A stretch of DNA of 64,000 nucleotides from Actinotignum schaalii FB123-CNA-2 (lineage in GTDB: Bacteria > Actinomycetota > Actinomycetes > Actinomycetales > Actinomycetaceae). How positions within the stretch are numbered: position 1 is the first letter of the stretch; each line of letters begins with the position of its first letter. Location of the stretch: the NCBI RefSeq assembly GCF_000411135.1, contig NZ_KE150263.1, positions 62,001-126,000 of the forward strand, written 5' to 3'. Positions 48,439 to 55,590 of the stretch are shown piece by piece. Below the pieces are notes generated by a model that was not told the DNA's origin, did no database searches, and was given only the letters and a program-made list of their open reading frames with translations. A program made the position numbers and the translations under genes.

Positions 48439-49536
48439 ATGACGTTCACTATTAATCTGCGTGAGGATCAGTTCACCGAGGCACCGCGCTGCCTAGCCGA
48501 ATCCCCAGAGTTTCGGGTGATTGCGCAGCGCTATCCTTCGGGCGTTGCTGCGCTCACCGTGCATAATTCACGCGGATATATTGAGGTTCTTCCGTTTATG
48601 GGCGGCATCATCTGGGATGCCAATTTTGACGGTATCTCGCTGCGCATGAAAAATATGTTCAACCAGCCGCGCCCCGCCCGCGAGATTTCGGATACCTACG
48701 GCTGTTTCGCTTTCCATTCCGGATTGCTTGCGGCCGGCTGCCCCAGTCCGGAAGATACTCACGTGCTGCACGGGGAGTTTTCTTGCGCCACGATGGATCG
48801 CGCGTGGATTGAGATCGATGGTTGTGGGAACGACGGCGCTATTCGGCTTGCATCCACCTATGAATACGCACGTGGATTTGGCGATCATTACCGCGCCACG
48901 CCCACGGTTTCACTGGGTGCCGGGGCCACCGATTTCACCATCGGTATGGATGTGGAGAATCTTTCTCCCTGCCAGCCGATGCCGCTCCAGTACATGTGCC
49001 ATATGAATTATGCTTTCGTGCCCGGCGGCATCATGCGCCAGTCGCTCCCGGCGGGTAGTTTCCACTTGCGCCGCTCCATTCCCGCGCACGTCACGCCCAC
49101 GCCGGAATGGACCGAGTTGAATAACCGGATTATCGCCGGTGAAATCGATCCGGATTCCTTAGAAGGTGCGGAGAGCTTCAATCCGGAAATCGTGTACTTC
49201 GCCGATGATCTGCCCCGCTACGGGCAGAGCGCGCGTTTTGAGCTTGCTGCCCCTGAGGGGCACGCTTTCTTCACAGAATTTTCGACGGCGCAATTCCCCG
49301 TGGCGACCCGGTGGATCCTCTGGACTTTAGACCAGCAGGTGGCCGCTTTTGTTCTTCCGGGAACCAGCCGGCCTGAAGGTTTCTTGGCTGCTAAGGGGGC
49401 CGGCACTCTTATCTGGGTGGAACCTGGTGGAACCCGGAGTTTCCGGGTCCATACTGGCCTGGTACCGGAAGTGCAGGCCGCGGAGCTTTCTCATTCCCGC
49501 AGCGCGAAGAACGATACAGCAGAAGAGGCACACTAA
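48439..49536 (+). CDS. DUF4432 aldose-epimerase-fold protein, probable deoxyribose mutarotase (DeoX-like)
   Basis: A 365-residue protein of the galactose-mutarotase superfamily, DUF4432 branch. It has GYIEVLPFMGGIIWDANFDGISL, GCFAFHSGLLAAGCP and HGEFSCA, then LQYMCHMNYAFVPGG. Salmonella DeoX in the deoxyribose operon belongs to this type. It would speed anomer exchange of imported sugar before phosphorylation. AAAGGAGATC precedes ATG 48439. Its stop overlaps the kinase start. Confidence 0.82.
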   Translation: MTFTINLREDQFTEAPRCLAESPEFRVIAQRYPSGVAALTVHNSRGYIEVLPFMGGIIWDANFDGISLRMKNMFNQPRPAREISDTYGCFAFHSGLLAAGCPSPEDTHVLHGEFSCATMDRAWIEIDGCGNDGAIRLASTYEYARGFGDHYRATPTVSLGAGATDFTIGMDVENLSPCQPMPLQYMCHMNYAFVPGGIMRQSLPAGSFHLRRSIPAHVTPTPEWTELNNRIIAGEIDPDSLEGAESFNPEIVYFADDLPRYGQSARFELAAPEGHAFFTEFSTAQFPVATRWILWTLDQQVAAFVLPGTSRPEGFLAAKGAGTLIWVEPGGTRSFRVHTGLVPEVQAAELSHSRSAKNDTAEEAH

Positions 49537-50444
49537 TGGATATCGCAGTAATCGGCTCGAATATGGTCGATCTTATTTCCTATATCAACCGCATGCCCGG
49601 CGATGGCGAAACCGTGGAGGCGCCCGATTTTGCACTCGGCTGCGGTGGAAAGGGAGCCAATCAGGCGGTGGCTGCCGCACGCCTAGGTTCGGCGGTGCGG
49701 ATGGTGACCCGGGTGGGTAATGACCTCTTTGCCGATAACACGGTTGCGAATTTCGAGCGCAACGGGATTGATACCACCTACGTGATGCGTACCGCGGCAA
49801 CATCGGGGGTGGCTCCTATTTTCGTCAATCCGGATTCCCAGAATTCGATCATTATTGTGCAGGGTGCTAATTCCTTGCTGACTCCGGCTGATATTGATGC
49901 CGCGGCCGCGGATATTTCCAAGTGCAAACTGATCGTTTTGCAGCTGGAGATTCCCCTGGAAACGGTCTATTACGCTATTGAATTCGGGGTGAAACACGGA
50001 ATTGATGTGCTTCTCAACCCGGCGCCAGCCCAGCCGGATCTGCTGCTCTCCCGGGTGCGAGCCTGCACCTATTTCACACCCAATGAAAGTGAGCTATCGC
50101 TGCTCACCGGGATGCCGGTAGAAACTATCCCGGATGTTCGCAATGCCGCGCATACGTTGCTGGAGGCGGGCATGCGCAACGTTATTGTGACGCTCGGCGG
50201 TAGGGGAGTGCTCTGGGTGGCCGAGGGCGTGGATATGCTGTTGCCGGCAACGCCGGTGGAGGCGGTGGATACCACCGGCGCAGGCGATGCCTTTATCGGG
50301 TGCTTCTCGCATTACGTGGTGGCCACCGGCGATATCGAGTATTCCTTGCGGATGGCCAATCGCTACGCTGCCGATTCGGTAACGAAGCGCGGCACCCAAA
50401 CCTCCTACGCCAGCAAGGAGGAATTCGCTCTCCTGCGCAACTAA
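49536..50444 (+). CDS. ribokinase-family kinase, probable deoxyribokinase (DeoK-like)
   Basis: A 302-residue PfkB kinase. Ribokinase-type marks: IAVIGSNMVDLISYINRMP, GCGGKGANQAVAAARLG, NPAPA, TPNESE and the anion hole DTTGAGDAFIGCF. The operon around it (DeoC, DUF4432, FucP-like permease) indicates deoxyribose as substrate, producing deoxyribose-5-phosphate for DeoC; ribokinase activity cannot be excluded. It begins in the TAATG overlap with the mutarotase gene and ends the operon. Confidence 0.88.
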   Translation: MDIAVIGSNMVDLISYINRMPGDGETVEAPDFALGCGGKGANQAVAAARLGSAVRMVTRVGNDLFADNTVANFERNGIDTTYVMRTAATSGVAPIFVNPDSQNSIIIVQGANSLLTPADIDAAAADISKCKLIVLQLEIPLETVYYAIEFGVKHGIDVLLNPAPAQPDLLLSRVRACTYFTPNESELSLLTGMPVETIPDVRNAAHTLLEAGMRNVIVTLGGRGVLWVAEGVDMLLPATPVEAVDTTGAGDAFIGCFSHYVVATGDIEYSLRMANRYAADSVTKRGTQTSYASKEEFALLRN

Positions 50445-50507
50445 ACGGCGGTATGGAATAGGATCGAACTCGGTTATATCCCCGCGGTGAAAGGCGCGTA
50501 GAAAGTG

Positions 50508-50542
50508 GCGGCCAGGGGCTCTTTCGGGAGCTTCCTGGCCGC
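50508..50542 (+). terminator. hairpin terminator of the deoxyribose operon
   Basis: GCGGCCAGG (50508-50516) pairs with CCTGGCCGC (50534-50542), with a nested GCTC/GAGC stem around TTTCGG. The 332-bp gap 50445-50776 otherwise becomes AT-rich from about 50560, marking the left edge of the accessory segment. Confidence 0.65.
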
Positions 50543-50776
50543 TGCTGTGTTAGTGCGCCATTGATATAAGGGCGTACGATAAATAATTGCATGTGACATT
50601 ACGCACTATATCCTAATGTGCTAGTCAAAAGCATAACCGCATACATACAATATTGGTGACGCCAGGAGCGGCATATAGACCAGCTAGAAGCTGGCTATGA
50701 ATACTATTTACAAAACCATCCCATAAACCTACACCTTTTTCTGAAAAGTTGTACTGATTTTGTATCGGGGGTGTGA

Positions 50777-51157
50777 ATGGGTAAGCCGCGAAGCAAGCTC
50801 ATTCCCTATCACAAGCTCAAGTTTCCCGAAGTCTACGGGTTCACCACTGAAGTTCATTTTGGCAGGCAGGCTAAACATATGCCCGGCCAGCCTGAATACG
50901 ATCCGTCACGTTCACCTGTTACGGTCGATATTCTCACCATCCAAAGACTTGTTCTACGTCATGCCGGCAGGGGCACTCTTCGCGGCAAAAACTCGAACAA
51001 GGAAACCGTGAATTTTGGAGTGACTATAGGAAACTACCGCTCCCTCAATTCCACGCGATCAGTCCCGACGACGTGGGTAAATATTCACTATTCAAAGACA
51101 GGAGCTCATATTGTTCCTGCTGCGCCAAGGGAGGAAGACCATGCGTCCAAAAATTGA
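50777..51157 (+). CDS. stand-alone Ntox50-like RNase toxin, copy 1
   Basis: A 126-residue protein whose body matches the polymorphic toxin type 50 (Ntox50) pattern as I know it: KHMPG (33-37), AG-G before NKE-VNFG-TIG (about 63-85), PTTW (97-100), IHYS (103-106) and GAHIVP (109-114). In known proteins this domain is the C-terminal RNase tip of large secreted toxins or phage head proteins; here it is free, with no signal peptide, delivery domain or PAAR/LXG/RHS part. It shares a basic N terminus (GKPRSKLIPYHKLKF) with copies 2 and 3. It overlaps the partner gene by 17 nt. Confidence 0.75.
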   Translation: MGKPRSKLIPYHKLKFPEVYGFTTEVHFGRQAKHMPGQPEYDPSRSPVTVDILTIQRLVLRHAGRGTLRGKNSNKETVNFGVTIGNYRSLNSTRSVPTTWVNIHYSKTGAHIVPAAPREEDHASKN

Positions 51158-51521
51158 CCATCCCGAAGAACATTTGCAGGCAGGTCATCTGGAGGAATAC
51201 CACTGGAATCATCAAAATGCGCGCTACCACATCGCTTTTTCAGATGGTGAAGAATATATCGGTGTTTTCGATACAGCTTACGAAAGCGATAATGCCGGAG
51301 AGCTCGGGATAGAGATGGATGATCCCGAGTACGATGAGTTCTTCGTTGTTGATATCGAAATCCAAGAGATCTTGCACGATGGTTCCAGACGCCTCAACCA
51401 ATACCTGTCACTTGATTACCGGGACTTTCCGGAGAAGATTATCGACATCACGAATGACACCGTGGTCTACCAGGTAAATCCACCGAAGGATTCGGAGGAG
51501 TCATATGGGGAAACCACGTAG
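51141..51521 (+). CDS. candidate immunity/antitoxin protein, copy 1
   Basis: A 126-residue acidic protein of no family I can name. It has a strand-rich core: AFSDGEEYIGVFDTAYESDNAGELGIEMDDPEYDEFFVV, then a conserved tail YLSLDYRDFPEKIIDITN. Similar proteins follow each toxin copy (51867, 52601). Position after a toxin, small size, acidity (opposite to the basic toxin) and translation coupling (starts inside copy 1 behind GGGAGGAAG) fit an immunity protein. It overlaps the next toxin start by 17 nt. Confidence 0.7.
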   Translation: MRPKIDHPEEHLQAGHLEEYHWNHQNARYHIAFSDGEEYIGVFDTAYESDNAGELGIEMDDPEYDEFFVVDIEIQEILHDGSRRLNQYLSLDYRDFPEKIIDITNDTVVYQVNPPKDSEESYGETT

Positions 51522-51632
51522 CAAGTTAATTCCGTACCATAAGCTGAAGTTCCGTGAGGTTTACGGCTTCACGACCGAGATTCATTTCGGCAGGCAGGCT
51601 AAGCACATGCCCGGCCAGCCCGAATACGATCC
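51438..51632 (+). repeat. 195-bp direct repeat, first copy (729-bp spacing)
   Basis: The end of the copy-1 immunity gene and the start of toxin copy 2 (51438-51632) recur at 52167-52361 with roughly ten mismatches. The exact 729-nt offset shows duplication of a whole toxin-immunity unit, or later gene conversion across the junctions. Confidence 0.85.
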
Positions 51633-51867
51633 GTCACGTTCGCCTGTCACGGTAGATATTCTCACGATCCAGCGTCTTGTTTTACGGTACGCCGGTGACG
51701 GCAAACGTTATGAATCCAGTCCGAATAAGGAGATCGTCAATTTCGAACAGGTTATTGGCATGTATCGGTATAGCAGTTCCGATCCAGGTCTGCCCACAAC
51801 CTGGGCTACGATTCACTATTCCAAAAACGGAGCGCACTTAGTACTAGCAGATCCTAGGAGGAGATAA
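51505..51867 (+). CDS. stand-alone Ntox50-like RNase toxin, copy 2
   Basis: A 120-residue paralogue of the 50777 protein. N-terminal 60 residues are almost identical (AKHMPGQPEYDPSRSPVTVDILTIQRLVLR); the C-terminal half differs more but keeps NKEIVNF, VIG-YR, PTTW-TIHYSKNGAH. The family's HIVP becomes HLVL. GGAGGAG at 51493-51499, inside the upstream immunity gene, serves as ribosome site. The stop shares bases with the next start (TAATG). Confidence 0.73.
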   Translation: MGKPRSKLIPYHKLKFREVYGFTTEIHFGRQAKHMPGQPEYDPSRSPVTVDILTIQRLVLRYAGDGKRYESSPNKEIVNFEQVIGMYRYSSSDPGLPTTWATIHYSKNGAHLVLADPRRR

Positions 51868-52241
51868 TGGGACACGATAACTTTTTCCACCCTGAAGAAT
51901 ACAGCCAATTTGGGGTTGTGTGGGATTATGACAACGAACATTCTGATGCCGTTTACGAGATCGCTTTTTCCAATGGTGAATGTTACCGCGCAGTCTACTT
52001 CACCGCCTTTGAAAGCGACAACGCCGGTGAACTAGACATCGAAATGGACGATCCCCGTTACGACGAGTTTCATGTTCTGGTATTTGAGATCCGTGAGATT
52101 ATCCATGACGGTCCGCGCCGATACAGCCAGTACTTGTCCATCGACTATCGGGACTTTGCCGAGAGAATTATCGACATCACGAACAACACCGTGGTCTACC
52201 AGGTAAATCCACCGAAGGAATCGGAAGAAGCATATGGGTAA
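51867..52241 (+). CDS. candidate immunity/antitoxin protein, copy 2
   Basis: A 124-residue paralogue of the 51141 protein. The C-terminal half (FESDNAGELDIEMDDPRYDEF to YRDFAERIIDITNNTVVYQVNPPK) is strongly conserved, while the first 40 residues differ (FHPEEYSQFGVVWDYDNEHSD). The variable N-terminal part is where I would expect toxin specificity to lie. AGGAGGAGATA precedes its ATG. It overlaps toxin copy 3 by 8 nt. Confidence 0.68.
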   Translation: MGHDNFFHPEEYSQFGVVWDYDNEHSDAVYEIAFSNGECYRAVYFTAFESDNAGELDIEMDDPRYDEFHVLVFEIREIIHDGPRRYSQYLSIDYRDFAERIIDITNNTVVYQVNPPKESEEAYG

Positions 52242-52361
52242 ACCACGTAGCAAGTTGATTCCGTACCATAAGCTGAAGTTCCGTGAGGTTTACGGCTTCA
52301 CGACCGAGATTCATTTCGGCACGCAGGCTAAGCACATGCCCGGCCAGCCCGAATACGAACC
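52167..52361 (+). repeat. 195-bp direct repeat, second copy
   Basis: Partner of 51438-51632. It covers the end of immunity copy 2 and the beginning of toxin copy 3. Confidence 0.85.
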
Positions 52362-52604
52362 TCACCGTTCCGCAGTCACTTTAGACATCGTGACGATCCA
52401 GAAGCTCGTTTTACGGCACGCTGGCTACGGATCCCGCTTGCCCAATAACTCGAATAAAGAGGTTGTTGACTTTGGGGTAGTGATCGGCATTTATCGTTCC
52501 CGGCACCAAAAGTTGGGCAACCGACAACTCGGGCAAATATCCACTATTCAAGGAGTGGTGCACACATCGTTCCCGCCACGCATACAAAGAGGAAGAGTAA
52601 ATGA
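52234..52604 (+). pseudogene. Ntox50-like toxin copy 3, frameshifted
   Basis: Residues 1-90 follow copies 1 and 2 up to VVIGIYRS. The frame then diverges, but the missing C terminus (QPTTRANIHYSRSGAHIVPAT) is present in another frame from 52518 on. Between CGTTCC and the PTT codons there are 20 nt where copy 1 has 21, so one base is missing, next to the run CCAAAAG (52506-52511). Read in the restored frame, the gene would end at 52604 with an ATGA overlap to the next gene, as expected for this array. Unrepaired, the frame runs to 52650. Sequencing error, decay and programmed slippage are all possible. Confidence 0.75.
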
Positions 52605-52948
52605 CCGGCATCACCCATCCAGAGGAACGAGACCAAGTAGATGTTCTTGAGGGCTACTACTGGGATCATCCGGATGTGTACTATCGCATTGTTTTTGCCG
52701 ATGGTGAGGAATACATAGGTATTTTTTTCGCGGCATTCGAAAGTGATAATGCCGGCGAGCTTGGAATTGAAATGGACGATCCTAGATACGATGAATTCTT
52801 CGTTGTTGCGATTGAGATCGTGAGTATTGTTCACGATGGCCCCAGACGCCTCAACCAATACCTTTCGCTCGATTACCGCGACTTCCCCGAAAAAATTATC
52901 GACATCACGAACGGTGTTGTGCTCTATCCACCTTCAAAGCGATTGTAA
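52601..52948 (+). CDS. candidate immunity/antitoxin protein, copy 3
   Basis: A 115-residue intact paralogue of the two previous immunity candidates (FADGEEYIGIFFAAFESDNAGELGIEMDDPRYDEFFVV, then YLSLDYRDFPEKIIDITNG). It is retained although its toxin partner is frameshifted, which is the usual fate of orphan immunity genes. The C-terminal tail is shorter and different (VVLYPPSKRL). Confidence 0.68.
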   Translation: MTGITHPEERDQVDVLEGYYWDHPDVYYRIVFADGEEYIGIFFAAFESDNAGELGIEMDDPRYDEFFVVAIEIVSIVHDGPRRLNQYLSLDYRDFPEKIIDITNGVVLYPPSKRL

Positions 52949-52966
52949 AACCACTACGGAAACCCG

Positions 52967-53923
52967 ATGTCTCTAGATGGTGTGGCCGTAAAAACAATTT
53001 TGGCAGGATACATGGTTAGCGAAGCTAAACGTTTATTTGGAATTGGAAAGCAAGAAATACCCGGATTGGCGCTGAGTGGATTCACGAATATAACTCAGTA
53101 CGGCCATAATCTCATTACCCCAAGCTCCCCTGAGCCGTCACTCACCTCCGGCGATAAAAAGCTAAGAAAGAATAACCGAAACTGGAACCTCTTAGAACGG
53201 CTCGATAGTGCCGAGCCGTGGGGAATCCCTATCATAGATCCGTGCACGGCAATCCCTAAGAAGCTCATTGCTTTCTCCGAAGCTGCCTCAAAACGAAGCA
53301 AGGCAGAAACCGGAACGTGGATTCATTTCTACGAAGATGACTACAAGTTCGAACGACTTTGGAAACACCCGGAACGTTATATCAATAGATTGAGAGAATT
53401 TGGGGGAATAATTTCTCCCGACTTCTCGACATACGCGAATATGCCCGCGGCCGAGAAGCTTCATTCGGTTTATCGCAACCAGCTACTTGGAAGTTGGGCA
53501 CAACACGAGGGTATTCCTGTAATCGCGAATGTGCGCATGTGCGGACCGTATTCAGACGAATACGCATTGGCTGGAATCCCTTGTGGCTCAACGCTCGCCA
53601 TCGGACTCCATGGCTGCGTGAAAAATCCCGCGAATCGCGCCATCGTCAAAGAAGAAATTCGGCACATCTGTGAAACTAAGCAGCCAACCGCCATCGTTGC
53701 CTACGGCTCAGAAAGTGGGAGAGTACTTGATCCCGCACGCGAGCGCGACATCGCAGTTTATCTATTCGAACCAGATTTTCGAACACGTTCAGTCTGTCGG
53801 CAGTCCATCTTTTCCGAAAGCAACAATAACAATCCGCGGGGTCCGGGATGCTCACCAGGAACACCGCCAAACCCCGCGGATCGTGTGATGTGCACTAGCG
53901 TTTCCGCTACGGCGACATCATGA
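52967..53923 (+). CDS. DUF4417 domain protein
   Basis: A 318-residue protein of unknown function. The domain core (about 115-245) has WIHFYEDDYKFERLWKHPERY, FGGIISPDFSTYANMP, YRNQLLGSWAQHEGIPVIANVR and AIGLHGCVKN, typical of DUF4417, a family common on plasmids, phages and islands. The last 50 residues are low-complexity (NNNNPRGPGCSPGTPP) and do not look like the family, so a frameshift near 53770 is possible. It starts 18 nt after the toxin-immunity array. Codon use is less GC-rich than the genome average. Confidence 0.72.
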   Translation: MSLDGVAVKTILAGYMVSEAKRLFGIGKQEIPGLALSGFTNITQYGHNLITPSSPEPSLTSGDKKLRKNNRNWNLLERLDSAEPWGIPIIDPCTAIPKKLIAFSEAASKRSKAETGTWIHFYEDDYKFERLWKHPERYINRLREFGGIISPDFSTYANMPAAEKLHSVYRNQLLGSWAQHEGIPVIANVRMCGPYSDEYALAGIPCGSTLAIGLHGCVKNPANRAIVKEEIRHICETKQPTAIVAYGSESGRVLDPARERDIAVYLFEPDFRTRSVCRQSIFSESNNNNPRGPGCSPGTPPNPADRVMCTSVSATATS

Positions 53924-53946
53924 AATGTGAAATATAGGAACTGTTA

Positions 53947-54636
53947 TTAGATATAGGAACCGTCCGGCTGTGGGAAGAAGCCCACGTGGCTGTAGAACAC
54001 CGTGAGGGACAGGAAGATCCACAGCATGCCCACGCCCCAGGTCAGGATGGCGGCAATACGCGCCACCCACTTGCTATCCGGAACGAAGGGGGAGAGGATC
54101 GCCGAAACCCCGGTGCCCACGTACAGGAACATGACCAGCAGCGGCTCGATCAGCGATCCGGCCATGAGGCGCGCAACCGGCTCGATTTCCGGGGGACGCC
54201 ACATACCGAAATGCATACCCGCGATACCGAAAAGCACCAGCCCGAAGCCACCAATAGCGGCCACGTAGAGAAGCGGACGCAGCGTGGCCACCAAATCGAG
54301 GGGACGCACACCCTTATCCGCAAGCTTTTCAGCGCGCAGAATCGCAATACCGGCGATAAAGGTCAAAATTCCGTAGAAGGCAGCCGGCTCACCGAAGGTG
54401 ATGTTATCAACGGAGCAGCAGAAAGCGCCGTCGATCTGGGCCAGCGGCCAGGTCAGGGTCATATGAATACCGGTAATCCCCAGGAAGGCACCGGTAGCAA
54501 CGAAAGTCCAGCCCCACCCGGCCAGGGTGCGGTGATTCGGGTTCGCAGCCACGCGGGCGAAAAGAACCACGAGCACCATAATCGCACCGGCAACGAGCGC
54601 CATGGTGGTGTTATACGTAATACCTTGCATGAGCAT
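53947..54636 (-). CDS. DUF981-family membrane protein
   Basis: A 229-residue protein with seven predicted membrane helices. The pattern GWGWTFVATGAFLGITGIHMTLTWPL and the FGEPAAFYGILTFIAGIAI region fit DUF981, found in actinobacteria and some archaea; function unknown. A strong ribosome site (AAAGGAGGTAAC) overlaps the end of the small upstream gene, so the pair is an operon. Confidence 0.78.
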   Translation of the reverse strand: MLMQGITYNTTMALVAGAIMVLVVLFARVAANPNHRTLAGWGWTFVATGAFLGITGIHMTLTWPLAQIDGAFCCSVDNITFGEPAAFYGILTFIAGIAILRAEKLADKGVRPLDLVATLRPLLYVAAIGGFGLVLFGIAGMHFGMWRPPEIEPVARLMAGSLIEPLLVMFLYVGTGVSAILSPFVPDSKWVARIAAILTWGVGMLWIFLSLTVFYSHVGFFPQPDGSYI

Positions 54637-54642
54637 GGCCCG

Positions 54643-54894
54643 TTACCTCCTTTCCGAAAGCAGGAATTGGCGGATGGACATCAAGGCGATGGAAGCGGCA
54701 AAAGTGATGCACCAGCTCAGGACGCCAAGATCCTGCCCGGTACTTCCGCTTGCCGTGGCCCAGAAGACCAGCCCGATAACGAGTCCAAGCGCGAGGACAA
54801 CCCAGGTGGCTTTAGCGAGGAGCGACGCCCACCTGGCAACCTTGTGCTCCTCTAGGTCAGTGGGGATGCCACTGAAATCTTGATGATTTTCCAT
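54643..54894 (-). CDS. small two-helix membrane protein
   Basis: An 83-residue protein with hydrophobic segments at about 27-47 and 56-75 and a charged N terminus (MENHQDFSGIPTDLEEHKVARW). No family recognised. It lies 6 nt before the DUF981 gene and probably works with it. Confidence 0.65.
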   Translation of the reverse strand: MENHQDFSGIPTDLEEHKVARWASLLAKATWVVLALGLVIGLVFWATASGSTGQDLGVLSWCITFAASIALMSIRQFLLSERR

Positions 54895-55369
54895 GTGTCA
54901 AGCATAACTTAATTTGCCCAGAGTTTTATCAGCTTGCATGGAGCATTTCCCCGGACAATAGTCCCGTGTGACGGAAATCGCTGAAAACTCGCCATTTTGC
55001 GCAGGTTTTGTTTTGAGTACGACGCCGCAGTGTGTCTCACCTCCCGGACAGACTCCTATACCCGGTACGAATTCAGCCCGCATCCCCAAAGATGGCTCTT
55101 ATATCCGGGTTTGCCCTGTTATGGCAGCGAGAAGTCGACCTTATTAAGGTTGAGTACCTCAATGAGCCTGCTTTCCTGACAGCCGCGGGGTGGACAGAAG
55201 TGTCAAAGTGCGTCATTCGGGACCGCGCAGGCGCCACAGTACGCGTTAGAGACACGGAATCGGGTGCAAACGGTGCTCTCCCTCGCACTTCGTTTGCGGA
55301 CCCAGTTCGTACGGATCCGAGCCGGATCCAAGCCAAGGACACGCCGTCATTAGACCCAAGTGTCCTATA
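54895..55369. other. intergenic stretch with the second copy of the 37-kb repeat
   Basis: No supported gene. About 55205-55305 matches the reverse complement of 37160-37255. The stretch ends at the truncated IS remnant. Its left half (54895-55200) shows nothing I can name. Confidence 0.55.
55205..55305. repeat. intergenic repeat shared (inverted) with 37.2 kb
   Basis: The reverse complement reads CCGCAAACGAAGTGCG, GGGAGAGCACCGTTT, then CGATTCCGTGTC, AACGCG and GACGCACTTTGA, in the same order as at 37160-37255. The two copies have diverged, so the duplication is not recent. Confidence 0.55.
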
Positions 55370-55575
55370 GGCCCCAACGCCTTGATCATCAACCGAGCCA
55401 GCGGGGAAATAATCGCCGAGTTCACCATCGACCCGACCCGGGATTACCAAAAGAAAAACACGAAGAAAAACGGACACATGACGCGAAACATACCCGGACA
55501 TATGACGTGAGACATCCAACCCAAAAACACGAAAAATCCCGCGTCACAGGCGGACCTATGACGCGGGACATCACA
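55370..55575 (+). mobile_element. truncated right end of an IS481-like element (copy 1)
   Basis: About 206 bp nearly identical to 56785-56989: the last transposase codons and the right terminal region, with a few small differences (for example AAAAACGGAC against AAAACGGAC). Everything left of the transposase end is missing. It is followed by the 15-bp tRNA-derived direct repeat and then by the complete element. Confidence 0.9.
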
Positions 55576-55590
55576 TCGTCGGGCTAGCGG
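55576..55590. repeat. 15-bp target duplication, left copy
   Basis: TCGTCGGGCTAGCGG is repeated at 56991-57005, where its last 12 bases are the 3' end of the tRNA-Pro gene. The two copies flank the complete IS. Confidence 0.85.

Noticed and set aside
50777-52948. Periodic repeats considered as a CRISPR-like or satellite array
   Set aside because: The repeats are long, protein-coding, and have a codon-exact 729-bp offset; they are duplicated genes.
52981-53300. Considered extending the toxin-immunity array by a fourth pair into the DUF4417 gene
   Set aside because: The DUF4417 protein shares no motif with either array family.
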